From positions 434,001 through 498,000 of the forward strand of contig NC_009361.1 of the NCBI RefSeq assembly GCF_000092065.1: a stretch of DNA of 64,000 nt, in the 5' to 3' direction. The notes under the pieces were generated by a model that was not told the origin of the DNA, did not search any database, and was given only the letters and a program-made list of their open reading frames with translations. The DNA is from Ostreococcus lucimarinus CCE9901. Taxonomy: Eukaryota; Chlorophyta; Mamiellophyceae; Mamiellales; Bathycoccaceae. Position 1 is the stretch's first letter; each line of letters starts with the position of its first letter. Shown here piece after piece: positions 47,091 through 55,596 of this stretch. The position numbers were made by a program, and so were the translations under genes.

Positions 47091-48532
47091 GCGCACAACC
47101 AATCCACGTACGCACTGAGGGCGCCGAGTCCCACCCCTAGGAGGCGCTTCCGTTCGGCACGATACTCCACCGCTGCACGTCCGAAAGCCGTGGTATACTT
47201 TCTATTTTCTAATAACTCCGCTTCATCTTCTTCCAGCGTCGTGGCAAAGGCGTCCAACTCGCGCTCCCACGCCTCGCCGAGCTTCACGGCGTCGTCTAAC
47301 TCTCGCTGGATGTCGTCGCCTTCCAGCGTCCAGTCGTCGTCGGCCACGAGTTCTCTTCCCGGAGGTATTCCGCCGCACGCAGATGCCGTGACGGCAATTA
47401 TTCTGCGAACATCCTCTTCGGGCGTCGATCCACCTAGCACGCCCGACTCTTCCATCGCCTGCCGGAATGCGCCGAGCCGCAACGTGATGTTCGCGCCGCC
47501 CAATCGATCGTTGCGGTTACCTCGTAAACTAAAACCGTAACTCTCCATGAGTTCGTCGTTCGAGGCGTCGGGCTGGTATGAAATCGTCACTTCTTCGTCC
47601 GCGCCTTGGATTGGACGATTCGTTTCCAAGCAACACGCGCCACCGCCGCCGTCCACGCTTCCGCCTGTTACGACTCTCCAGTATGCGCCCTTCAATCCGC
47701 CGCCATCGCTCGCGCCAATTTTCTTCAACGCGGTGACGTTCGCGATATCGACGTGATTCGCCATATCCACACACGGTGCAAGCACCGCGACCTGCGTGTC
47801 GTCCGCCCCTCCCTCCTCATCTGCGCCCACCTCCGCGGCGATCGCGCGCGACGTCACCAACGCGTACCCCCAGCGCAAATCGTCCGGCGTCAGCTTCCCC
47901 GGCACCGCCCCGAACGGCACGCGATCGAACGCGAGCGAAACGAGCGACCTCACCTCTCGCGCCCGCCGCACCAGCGCTTCGTTTTGCGTCGACGCGAGCT
48001 CCTCATCCGTCGCCAACAGCGTCGACGGCAGCCCGTTCGCCGCCGTCGGCAACCACGCGGCGTACGCCTCCCAAATATCCCCACCCGCGCGCGTCGCGAA
48101 CAACAGCCAAAGCACCACCGCCAACTCACGATCATCCTCGTCCTTCGAGAACATCAAATCTTTGATCGCGTCCGGCACGGGGCGATTCCGTTTTTCCCAC
48201 GCGCCGACAATCTTCTTCGCCGTGGCGTCCGTCCCCGTCGCCAGCCCTCGTCCGACGGGGCACACGATGCACACGTCGAGCGGAACCTCTAAAAGGAGCT
48301 CGACGGCCTTCCATCCCGCCGGGGCCGTGGTGAAGAGGCCGCGACCGTTTTCGCCGCGTCCGAGGGCGACGCGCGAGCGCATGGAGGCTGACTTCATGAA
48401 GGCGTCGAAAGCTTCGGTTTCGGTGGTGATGAGCGCGCGCGTGGGCGCGGCGCGACCGCCGCGGCGCGGTCGTACCGTACGCCGCGGACGCGCGCGCGGA
48501 GCGAGACCGACGCGCGCGGGGGAGGCGCGCAT
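47069..48532 (-). CDS. SET-domain lysine methyltransferase, plastid (Rubisco LSMT-like)
   Basis: 487 residues from the ATG at 48532, with an Arg/Pro/Ala-rich transit peptide (about 1-40). SET parts: GRGENGRGLFTTAPAGWK at the start, VLAPCVDMANHV (the LSMT-type D-x-x-N-H) and EEVTISYQPDASNDELMESY followed by GFSLRGNRNDR, then a C-terminal helical substrate-binding region. This split-SET architecture is that of plastid Rubisco large-subunit and fructose-bisphosphate aldolase methyltransferases and of SETD3/SETD6-type enzymes. Substrate not predictable. Confidence 0.85.
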   Translation of the reverse strand: MRASPARVGLAPRARPRRTVRPRRGGRAAPTRALITTETEAFDAFMKSASMRSRVALGRGENGRGLFTTAPAGWKAVELLLEVPLDVCIVCPVGRGLATGTDATAKKIVGAWEKRNRPVPDAIKDLMFSKDEDDRELAVVLWLLFATRAGGDIWEAYAAWLPTAANGLPSTLLATDEELASTQNEALVRRAREVRSLVSLAFDRVPFGAVPGKLTPDDLRWGYALVTSRAIAAEVGADEEGGADDTQVAVLAPCVDMANHVDIANVTALKKIGASDGGGLKGAYWRVVTGGSVDGGGGACCLETNRPIQGADEEVTISYQPDASNDELMESYGFSLRGNRNDRLGGANITLRLGAFRQAMEESGVLGGSTPEEDVRRIIAVTASACGGIPPGRELVADDDWTLEGDDIQRELDDAVKLGEAWERELDAFATTLEEDEAELLENRKYTTAFGRAAVEYRAERKRLLGVGLGALSAYVDWLCADDDVEG

Positions 48533-48690
48533 GGTGCGGACGACGCGCGGCGGCGTGTGCGGATGGAAGATGAAAGACGCGCGGACCCGAAGCGAAACGA
48601 ATATAAAGTAATCGTAACCATAACAAAATAACGTCGTTACGCGGCTGGTGGTTCTAAAGTAATCGTGCCGAATGGTGCGCGCGTCGTCGG

Positions 48691-50061
48691 TCACCCGTCG
48701 ACCTCACCGCTGATGTCCAAAAACTTGGCGGCGGTGTTGACGTCCTTGTCGCCGCGGCCGCTGCAGTTGAGGACAACCTTGGTGCCGTTGGGGAGACCAG
48801 GGCAGAGCTTCCACAAGTACGCCAAGGCGTGGGACGTTTCAAGGGCAGGGATGATACCCTCGAGACGAGAGGTGGCGACGAAAGCGTCGAGCGCTTCCTT
48901 GTCGGTGATGGCGTGGTACTCGGCGCGACCGAAATCCTTCAAGAAGGCGTGCTCCGGACCGATGCCCGGGTAATCGAGACCGGCGGAGATGGAGTGCGGC
49001 TCAACGATTTGACCCTCTTCATCTTGAATCAAGTACGAGAACGAGCCGTGAAGCACGCCCGGGGTGCCCAAGGTGAGCGTCGCGGCGTGCTTTTGGCCCG
49101 GCTCGATGCCTTCGCCGCCGGCTTCGACGCCGATGATGCGCACGGATTCGTCGTCGATGAACTCGTGGAACAGACCCATGGCGTTGGAGCCACCGCCAAC
49201 GCACGCGACGAGGATGTCCGGCAAACCGCCCCATTTCTCCATGGCTTGTCTTCTAGTCTCTTGACCGATGACGGCGTGGAAGTCGCGCACCATCATCGGA
49301 TACGGGTGCGGGCCCGCGACCGAGCCGAGGATGTAGTGCGTGTCCTCAACGTTCGTCACCCAGTCACGAATAGCCTCAGACGTCGCATCCTTGAGCGTGG
49401 CCGTGCCCGCGCGCACCGGTCGAACCGTGGCGCCGAGCAAACGCATGCGGAACACGTTGAGCTTTTGTCGCTCCATATCCGCCGCGCCCATGTAAATGAT
49501 ACACTCCAACCCGAATCGCGCGCACACCGTCGCCGTCGCCACGCCGTGTTGTCCCGCCCCGGTCTCAGCGATGATGCGCTTCTTCCCCATTCGCTTCGCC
49601 AACAGCGCTTGCCCGACCGCGTTGTTGATCTTGTGCGCCCCCGTGTGGTTCAGGTCTTCGCGCTTCAGGTACACGTCCGGCCCTTCCCCGTTCGCGTCCT
49701 TGAAGTGTTCGCTCAACCTTTCGGCGTAGTACAGCGGATTCTCGCGTCCGACGTAATCCTTCAGAATATCCTTCAGCTCCGCCTGGAACGCCGGGTCCGT
49801 CTTGATCGCCTCGTACTCCTTCTCCAGCGCCCGCAGCGCCGGGATCAGCGTCTCCGGCACGTACTTCCCCCCGTACGCGCCGTACCTCCCGTTCGCGTCC
49901 GGTCGCGACTGCTCCGAGATCTTCCCCTGCGTCGGCGGCGTCATCACGCGTCGCACGACGCGCGCGCCTCGCGTCGCCGCGCCCGTCGCGCGCGTCGCCT
50001 CGCGACGCCCCCCCGTCGTCGTCGTCGTCACCGCCGCGCCCATCGTTCGCGCCGTCGCCAT
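48691..50061 (-). CDS. TSB: Tryptophan synthase beta chain, plastid
   Basis: 456 residues, about 55 of them a plastid transit peptide rich in Thr/Arg/Ala. It condenses indole and serine to tryptophan with PLP. Signatures are [39 protein letters not shown] (the PLP lysine is in AHKINN), [31 protein letters not shown] and [10 protein letters not shown]. It is the classic TrpB1 form that pairs with an alpha subunit. Codon choice is strongly C/G-ending, consistent with high expression. Confidence 0.97.
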   Translation of the reverse strand: MATARTMGAAVTTTTTGGRREATRATGAATRGARVVRRVMTPPTQGKISEQSRPDANGRYGAYGGKYVPETLIPALRALEKEYEAIKTDPAFQAELKDILKDYVGRENPLYYAERLSEHFKDANGEGPDVYLKREDLNHTGAHKINNAVGQALLAKRMGKKRIIAETGAGQHGVATATVCARFGLECIIYMGAADMERQKLNVFRMRLLGATVRPVRAGTATLKDATSEAIRDWVTNVEDTHYILGSVAGPHPYPMMVRDFHAVIGQETRRQAMEKWGGLPDILVACVGGGSNAMGLFHEFIDDESVRIIGVEAGGEGIEPGQKHAATLTLGTPGVLHGSFSYLIQDEEGQIVEPHSISAGLDYPGIGPEHAFLKDFGRAEYHAITDKEALDAFVATSRLEGIIPALETSHALAYLWKLCPGLPNGTKVVLNCSGRGDKDVNTAAKFLDISGEVDG

Positions 50062-50232
50062 CGCGCCCGTCCGTTCGCGCGTCGCGCGTCACCCGCGCGT
50101 CGTCTTCGTCTCGCGTCTGACGCCCGTCGTTCACCGCGTCCGCGTCGTCGCGCGCCGCGCCGTCGTGTGCCGACGCGCGGGTGACGCGCGCGCGGCGTCC
50201 CTCGCCCTATCCGCGACCGACCGCCATCGTCG

Positions 50233-50251
50233 GACTGTTTGCCCACACGCG
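50233..50251 (+). promoter_or_regulatory. 19-bp recurrent promoter element, copy 2
   Basis: GACTGTTTGCCCACACGCG, 189 bp before the DBP5 start and 172 bp before the divergent tryptophan synthase start. One mismatch to the copy at 63619-63637. Confidence 0.5.
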
Positions 50252-50277
50252 AGACGCGTTTTTTTCGCGACGTCACC

Positions 50278-50399
50278 GATTCGATCGATCGATCGCGCGC
50301 GCGCGACCGTCGTGGTGTCGATCGCGCGGCGCGCGCGATCGACGACGCGAGGTTCGATCGATCGATCGAGCGATCGATCGATCGATCGCGCGATCGCGC
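50278..50399 (+). repeat. CGAT tetranucleotide arrays in the DBP5 leader
   Basis: Two short CGATCGAT arrays (three to five units each) separated by CpG-rich sequence. Because GATC and CGATCG are palindromic, the leader RNA could fold on itself. Confidence 0.75.
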
Positions 50400-50439
50400 G
50401 CGACGGCGCGATTCGGCGCGCGAGACGGCGGCGCGCGCG

Positions 50440-51909
50440 ATGTCGACGTGGGCGGACGACGACGGGGACCTCCCGCCGCCGCCCGGGTTCGAGGACGTCC
50501 GCGCGGGCGCGCACGCGGCGGAGATCGCGGACATCGCGAGCCAGCTCGGCGGCGCGCCGGCGATCGGGACGCGCGCGGACGCCGTGGACGCGCCGGATGT
50601 GGCGCTGAAGAGCGAGGGCCTGCGCGAGGAGCACGCGGGTGAGGTGGTGAAGGCGATCGTGGATCCGTCGACGCCGTACGCGAGCGCGAAGTCGTTCGAG
50701 GATCTCGGGCTGAGCGCGGAGCTGCTCAGGGGGCTGTACGGGGAGATGAAGTTTGAAAAGCCGTCGAAGATTCAGGCGGAGACGTTGCCGCTGATTTTGA
50801 TGCCGCCGCATCGGAATTTGATCGCGCAGGCGCATAATGGGAGTGGGAAGACGACGTGCTTCACGCTCGGGATGCTGAGCCGGATCGATCCGAATCTGAA
50901 GGCGCCGCAGGGGTTGATGATTTGCCCGACGCGAGAGCTCGTGGTGCAAAACGTGAGCGTGATGGAGAGGATGGGCAAGTACACCGGAGTCACGATCGCG
51001 TCCACGGCGGATCCGAAGTGGGATAACACAAATCGTAACAAAATCGTCGATCAAGCGGTGATCGGGACGCCCGGGAAGATTTTGCGATGGATGCGAGAGC
51101 GTCAGTTGGCGTGCAACAACATGAGAATTCTCGTCTTCGACGAGGCGGATCACATGATGGCCACGGATGGACATCGCGTCGACAGCACGAAAATTCTCAA
51201 GCATCTTTCCATGAACGCCAAGGCGTGGCAGGTGTTGCTATTCAGCGCCACGTTCAACGAGGCGGTGAAGAGCTTCGCGACCAAGGTGGTGCCAAACGCC
51301 AATCAAATCTTCATTCCGGCGACTGAGCTTTCGCTCGACGTCATCAAGCAACACCGCGTCGCGGTGAACACGGTGGAGGCGAAAGACGTGCTTTTGAAGG
51401 AGAAGATTTTCCCGCTGTGCGATAAGATTGGTCAGACGATCATCTTCGTTCGCACGCGCGAGGGCGCCAGACGTCTGCACGCGTCGATGAACGCGAGCGG
51501 ATACAAGTGCACCGTGATCGAAGGACAAATGGAGCACGCCGACCGCGATCGCGTCGTCAAGGAGTTCCGCGATGGACTGACGAAGATTCTCATCGCCACC
51601 GATGTCTTATCGCGCGGTTTGGACGTGAGCACGGTTACCCTCGTCATCAACTACGACATGCCGGTTGAGTTTCACAACCCGCGTTCGCCGAATTACGAAA
51701 CGTATTTGCACCGCATCGGTCGCAGCGGCCGGTTCGGTAAAAAAGGCGCGGCGTTCAACTTGATCTTAGGCGACTCCGAGCGCGCGATTTGCGATCAGAT
51801 CGAGTTGCACTTCAACCACAAAATCCCCGAAGTCGCGTTCAACGACGACGTGACGTTTGAAAAAGTGCTCGAAGACGCCGGTTTGATGTCGAAGGAAGAG
51901 GCGCTTTGA
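50440..51909 (+). CDS. DBP5: DEAD-box RNA helicase DBP5 (mRNA export)
   Basis: 489 residues from the ATG at 50440; the open frame upstream is a CGAT-repeat shadow. All helicase motifs are intact: Q region KPSKIQAETLPLIL, I AHNGSGKTTCF, Ia PTRELVVQNV, II DEAD, III SAT, IV IIFVRTREGARRL, V TDVLSRGLDV and VI HRIGRSGRFGKKG. The DBP5/DDX19/LOS4 type is shown by PPHRNLIAQAHNGSGKT, INYDMPVEFHNPRSPNYETY and the end FEKVLEDAGLM. It acts at nuclear pores, remodelling mRNPs with GLE1. Confidence 0.96.
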   Translation: MSTWADDDGDLPPPPGFEDVRAGAHAAEIADIASQLGGAPAIGTRADAVDAPDVALKSEGLREEHAGEVVKAIVDPSTPYASAKSFEDLGLSAELLRGLYGEMKFEKPSKIQAETLPLILMPPHRNLIAQAHNGSGKTTCFTLGMLSRIDPNLKAPQGLMICPTRELVVQNVSVMERMGKYTGVTIASTADPKWDNTNRNKIVDQAVIGTPGKILRWMRERQLACNNMRILVFDEADHMMATDGHRVDSTKILKHLSMNAKAWQVLLFSATFNEAVKSFATKVVPNANQIFIPATELSLDVIKQHRVAVNTVEAKDVLLKEKIFPLCDKIGQTIIFVRTREGARRLHASMNASGYKCTVIEGQMEHADRDRVVKEFRDGLTKILIATDVLSRGLDVSTVTLVINYDMPVEFHNPRSPNYETYLHRIGRSGRFGKKGAAFNLILGDSERAICDQIELHFNHKIPEVAFNDDVTFEKVLEDAGLMSKEEAL

Positions 51910-52013
51910 ATGCGGTCGACGCGTAATCACACACTACTAAGTACCTAGGACAAAACTATAGACGAATCGCGGGCCACCGCTAGCAGTACACGTTGTAATC
52001 CGGAGGCGAACCT

Positions 52014-53123
52014 TCACACTCGCTTCTTACTTTTTCGAGCCTCCTCGCGTCTCGCCTGTCGCGTGTCCACCACGGGCGGCTTCCATCGCAACCACTTCAC
52101 GAACGCGCGAACGCGCTTAAACACGCGCGTGACTAAACTTATCCCCGTTACCGCTAAAAACACTGAGCGCGCGAATCGCCACGCACCGCCGATGAATGTG
52201 AAGTTTCTAAATACGTAGAAAACGACGCAGACGGCGATCGCCGTCGCGCCTCGCGACGCCAATCGAATCAACGCATCCGCCATTAAATACGCTTTATCGG
52301 GCGTCCCTCCGCGCGTGGGATCGACCCAAAGCTCTTCCGCGCGCGTCACTTCGCGCAAACGCTCGGCGGCGACTTTATCAAACCTATTCGAAGTCAACAG
52401 TCGCTTGAACAGCGCTCGCGCGCCCGCGGCGTCCCCGACGTCGCCGCCTCGCGTCGCGTCGCACTCTTCCCGCGCTCCCTCCCCCTGCACGCGCGTCGCC
52501 AACCCAGCGACGTACCTTCGCAGCATCGCATCTCCCGCGCGCAGCACCCCGAGCTCATCTCCCGCGTCGCCCGCTTTGACGTACGTCGCCACCAACGCGT
52601 CGTCGCACCTCGTCGTCCCCGTCGCCTCCGCGCACGTCCTCGCGTCCGCGCCCAGCGTCCCAATCCCCGGCATCTTCGTCCAGTGTTCGTGCTCGCTCGC
52701 CCGAAACAAAAGCGCGCCGCCGATCTCGAGCGCGTCTCGCGTCGCCGCCGCTTCGTCGTCGCCCCGTCTCGCCGCGCGCGTCGCCGCGTCCCGCGCGCAC
52801 TCGCCGTCGAACAGGCAGCACCCCAGCGCGACGAGCTCGGCGAACGCCAGCCTCGGCGCGTCATCCGCGACGAATCCTCCGTACCGCGACGCCCCGAGCG
52901 CGGCGTCGCCGTCCGCGCGCGTCGCGTCGCGCGTCGCCGTCGCGAGAAACTTTTGCAATCGCGCGTCGGAATCGATCGCGCGTCGCGCGTCGCGCGCGCA
53001 CGCGCGTCGCGCCTCGGCGCACTCGGTGTCGACGTCGCTCGCGCGCGCGCGCGCGGCGAGCGCCGCGACGCACGCGAGGACGAGCGCGCCGAGGCGAGCG
53101 CGGCGACGACGCGACGTCGCCAT
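52014..53123 (-). CDS. Secreted or ER membrane protein, unknown
   Basis: 369 residues from the ATG at 53123: MATSRRRRARLGALVLACVA then ALAARARA is a signal peptide with cleavage near 30. The luminal part is Ala/Asp/Arg-rich with paired Cys (CAEARRAC, CCLFDGEC). One or two hydrophobic segments follow near residue 290-335 (IAVCVVFYVFRNFTFIGGAW), then a basic tail (RREEARKSKKRV) facing the cytosol. A second ATG at 53171, in the same duplicated sequence context, would hide the signal peptide behind an Arg-rich leader, so I prefer 53123. No family recognised. Confidence 0.6.
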   Translation of the reverse strand: MATSRRRRARLGALVLACVAALAARARASDVDTECAEARRACARDARRAIDSDARLQKFLATATRDATRADGDAALGASRYGGFVADDAPRLAFAELVALGCCLFDGECARDAATRAARRGDDEAAATRDALEIGGALLFRASEHEHWTKMPGIGTLGADARTCAEATGTTRCDDALVATYVKAGDAGDELGVLRAGDAMLRRYVAGLATRVQGEGAREECDATRGGDVGDAAGARALFKRLLTSNRFDKVAAERLREVTRAEELWVDPTRGGTPDKAYLMADALIRLASRGATAIAVCVVFYVFRNFTFIGGAWRFARSVFLAVTGISLVTRVFKRVRAFVKWLRWKPPVVDTRQARREEARKSKKRV

Positions 53124-53300
53124 TCGACGACGCGCGCGGTGTGACGACCACCGCGAGCGAAACGACGCCATTCGACGACGCGACCGCGGTTGAAACGAAC
53201 GACGACTCGACCGTCGATCGCGCGCGCGCGCGACGGCGGCGCGCGCGCGCGAGGCGCGCGCGCGGAACGAATCCGAATCGCGCGTCGGTAATCGAACGTC

Positions 53301-54326
53301 ATGACGGATGCGCCGAGCGCGTTCACGACGAAGCTGGCGTCGCTGAACGGGAGCGCGCAGTCGATCGAGACGCTCTCGCACTGGTGCATCTTTCACAGGA
53401 AAAACGCGCGGACGCTGGCGGGGACGTGGGACGAACGGTTGCGCGCGGCGGCGTCGAAGCAAAAGTTGCCGTTTTTGTACCTCGCGAGCGATATCGTGCA
53501 AAAGAGCCGGAAAAAGGGACCGGAGTGGGCGGACGCGCTGGTTGGGTACATGCCGGATGCGTGTAAACACGCGGTGGAGCACGGAGACGGGACGACGACG
53601 GAGAAGGTGAAGAAGTTGTTGCGCGTGTGGGGCGAGCGACAGTGCTTCCCGGGGGCGAGCACCGAGTCGTGGTTGGACGGCGCGAGCGACGGTGGTGGTG
53701 GCTCGACCGCGGTGGCGGCGAAAGTCGCGGCGCCGGCGGCGACGAGCGCGGCGCCGGTGGCGAAAAAGAACAAGAATGATTTGGCGGAAGTGCCGGCGCT
53801 GAGCGGCGACAACGCCGCGCTCGCGAAACTTTTGGTCAAGATGGAGAACGCCGAGCGCGACGTCGCCGCGGCGAGCGAACGCTTCGATGCGGACGTGCGA
53901 GAGGAGCTTTTAGACGAGACGAACGTAGAAAACGCGGAGGACCCAGTCGGGATGTTGCGAGCGGTGCAGTGCTGCGAGAGCGCAATCGTCTTCAAGCGAA
54001 ACGCCGTCGACACCATGACGGAAACCTTGGACACGCTCGAGAAGAAGCTCCGCGCCGCGCTCGCGCGCGTCGAAGCCGCGCGTGAATCTCAAAGCGGCGT
54101 CAACATGGGCGAACTGACGCAAATGATGATCAAGGCGCTCAAGGCGCGTAAGAAGGCGTCCAAGCGAAACGCCGACTTCATCGTGCGACAAATCGCCAGC
54201 GAAGCCGGCGACGCCCCGCTTCCCGAGCCCGTCGATTTCGACGCCGACGCCGACAATTACGACCCATCGGACGCGCCGGACGAATACCATCCCCCCGACG
54301 AGTCCAACAAGCGTCCTAGACGTTGA
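53301..54326 (+). CDS. CID (CTD-interacting) domain protein, RPRD1/Rtt103-like
   Basis: 341 residues. The N-terminal CID (about 5-130) is clear: LNGSAQSIETLSHWCIFHRK, LPFLYLASDIVQKSRKKGPE and VKKLLRVWGERQCFP. This fold binds phosphorylated Pol II CTD repeats. An Ala/Gly linker leads to a coiled coil (about 165-300) for dimerisation, as in RPRD1. The C-terminus is acidic and ends in KRPRR. A role in transcription termination or CTD dephosphorylation is inference from the family. Confidence 0.88.
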   Translation: MTDAPSAFTTKLASLNGSAQSIETLSHWCIFHRKNARTLAGTWDERLRAAASKQKLPFLYLASDIVQKSRKKGPEWADALVGYMPDACKHAVEHGDGTTTEKVKKLLRVWGERQCFPGASTESWLDGASDGGGGSTAVAAKVAAPAATSAAPVAKKNKNDLAEVPALSGDNAALAKLLVKMENAERDVAAASERFDADVREELLDETNVENAEDPVGMLRAVQCCESAIVFKRNAVDTMTETLDTLEKKLRAALARVEAARESQSGVNMGELTQMMIKALKARKKASKRNADFIVRQIASEAGDAPLPEPVDFDADADNYDPSDAPDEYHPPDESNKRPRR

Positions 54327-54519
54327 CGCGCGACGCTTTTAATTTTCAGCCCGCCGGCGCCCCGTCCCCGTCGCCGCGTCGTCACACCGCGCCTCCCCTC
54401 GCGCGTCCCGACGTCGCTCGCGCGTTCCGTCGCCGTCCCATCGCGCGCGTCCGCGCGCCGTCCCGTCGCGCGCGCGTCCTCGCCGCACAGCGCGACCGTT
54501 GAGCGCCCGCGCGCGCGTC

Positions 54520-54963
54520 ATGTCCGCGTACCCGCGCCCCGCGCACCCGTACGGCGCGTCCGCCGCGGGACTGACGTCGCGCCCCAACGCCTCGACCTCG
54601 GGCGGGGAGTTTCACGTGCACGTGGGCGCGGCGAGCGCGATGGATCTGGACGACGAAGTCGCGGGACTGCGAGGCAAGGTGAAGATGCTGAAACAAATGT
54701 CGAATCAAATCGGTGAAGAAGCGTCCGTTCGCGGGTCGTTGATCGACGCGCTGAGCGTGGACTTCAGCTCGAGCGACGCGGCGATGAAAGACGTGCGGAG
54801 GAAGGTGGAACACGCGTTTAAACAGGCGAAGAGCGGACATTTGATGGCGCTGATGTTCTTCGCGCTGTGCGCGTTCTTCGGAATGTTCGTCTTCGTCAAG
54901 TTTAGCAAGGTGATCTCGTACCTGGTGCCGCGCGGGACGGGACAGAGCGTGCGGCATCACTGA
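54520..54963 (+). CDS. Bet1/Sft1-like Qc-SNARE with non-Gln zero layer
   Basis: 147 residues from the ATG at 54520. A polar N-terminus, one SNARE helix (about 42-105, DLDDEVAGLRGKVKMLKQMS, then NQIGEEASVRGSLIDALS) and a C-terminal membrane anchor at about 107-128 (HLMALMFFALCAFFGMFVFV) with a short lumenal tail. Compared with Bet1 proteins (IGHEVKTQNKLLAEM), the central zero-layer Gln aligns with Arg71. It should work in ER-Golgi or intra-Golgi fusion; the Arg is odd for a Qc position. Confidence 0.75.
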   Translation: MSAYPRPAHPYGASAAGLTSRPNASTSGGEFHVHVGAASAMDLDDEVAGLRGKVKMLKQMSNQIGEEASVRGSLIDALSVDFSSSDAAMKDVRRKVEHAFKQAKSGHLMALMFFALCAFFGMFVFVKFSKVISYLVPRGTGQSVRHH

Positions 54964-55065
54964 CGGCGTTCGCTCGAGCGGGCGTCGAATGGGCGCCGTA
55001 GCGTTAACAATCTCTAGTCTTCGTAGCGCGGTTTTAATTCGCGAGACGCGTTCGCGTCGTCTTCC

Positions 55066-55557
55066 TCACGCCTTGTGCTTCCTAATCTCACACGTAAACT
55101 CCGTGATCCCAACGCTATCGCCGCCGTTCTCGCAGTATTCGAACCATCCGTCGGGATCTTCGCTCAAATCCACGTCTCGCCACGTCGAACCGCCCTCGCT
55201 CTTCACCGTCGCGCCCTTCGTCGGGTAAAACTTTTCCAACTCCAGCCCTCGGCACTCGAATCCCATCACCGGCACCCACGTCCCCGACGCGTCGATGACC
55301 CCTTTCGTCGTCAAGCCCTTGACGTCGACGAAGGACACGCTGGCTTGCTTTTTAGAGTCGGGAAACTTCATCACAAAGTTGGCTTCGCCTCGTGAATTTT
55401 CCATCTCGACGACGTCGTCGGCGCTCATGAAGACGCCCTCGCGCGTTTCATCGCTCTGGGAGTCTTTGACGTCGAAGCAGTAGTGATAACCGGCGGGGAA
55501 CTCGACGCTCGCGACGTTTTCGAACTCGGCTTTGCAGTACAGAACGAGGAGCACCAT
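55066..55557 (-). CDS. DUF866/CZIB-type protein without its zinc-binding cysteines
   Basis: 163 residues. The C-terminal half FECRGLELEKFYPTKGATVK, then TWRDVDLSEDPDGWFEYCEN and VGITEF, is clearly the DUF866 (UPF0587, human C1orf123) signature FECRGLEPVDF.. INLQEKDWTDYDE.. SVGIYEV. In known members two CxxC pairs bind zinc (KCGNCGE and KCKLCARE). Here the matching places read CFDVKDSQSDE and KFPDSKKQAS, so all but possibly one ligand are gone. Ancestral function is poorly known. ATG at 55557; the neighbouring MFS gene starts far upstream on the same strand and ends 40 bp away. Confidence 0.75.
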   Translation of the reverse strand: MVLLVLYCKAEFENVASVEFPAGYHYCFDVKDSQSDETREGVFMSADDVVEMENSRGEANFVMKFPDSKKQASVSFVDVKGLTTKGVIDASGTWVPVMGFECRGLELEKFYPTKGATVKSEGGSTWRDVDLSEDPDGWFEYCENGGDSVGITEFTCEIRKHKA

Positions 55558-55596
55558 GTTGTGGAGACGCTGCAAAATTCTAATTCAAGCTCTAAT

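Larger units (their letters stand above)
50062..50439. promoter_or_regulatory. Divergent promoter region between tryptophan synthase and DBP5
   Basis: 378 bp. It holds the 19-bp element at 50233-50251, a T run (50260-50265) and two CGAT/GATC arrays (50278-50294 and 50354-50399) that form the presumed DBP5 5' leader. No gene supported. Confidence 0.5.
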
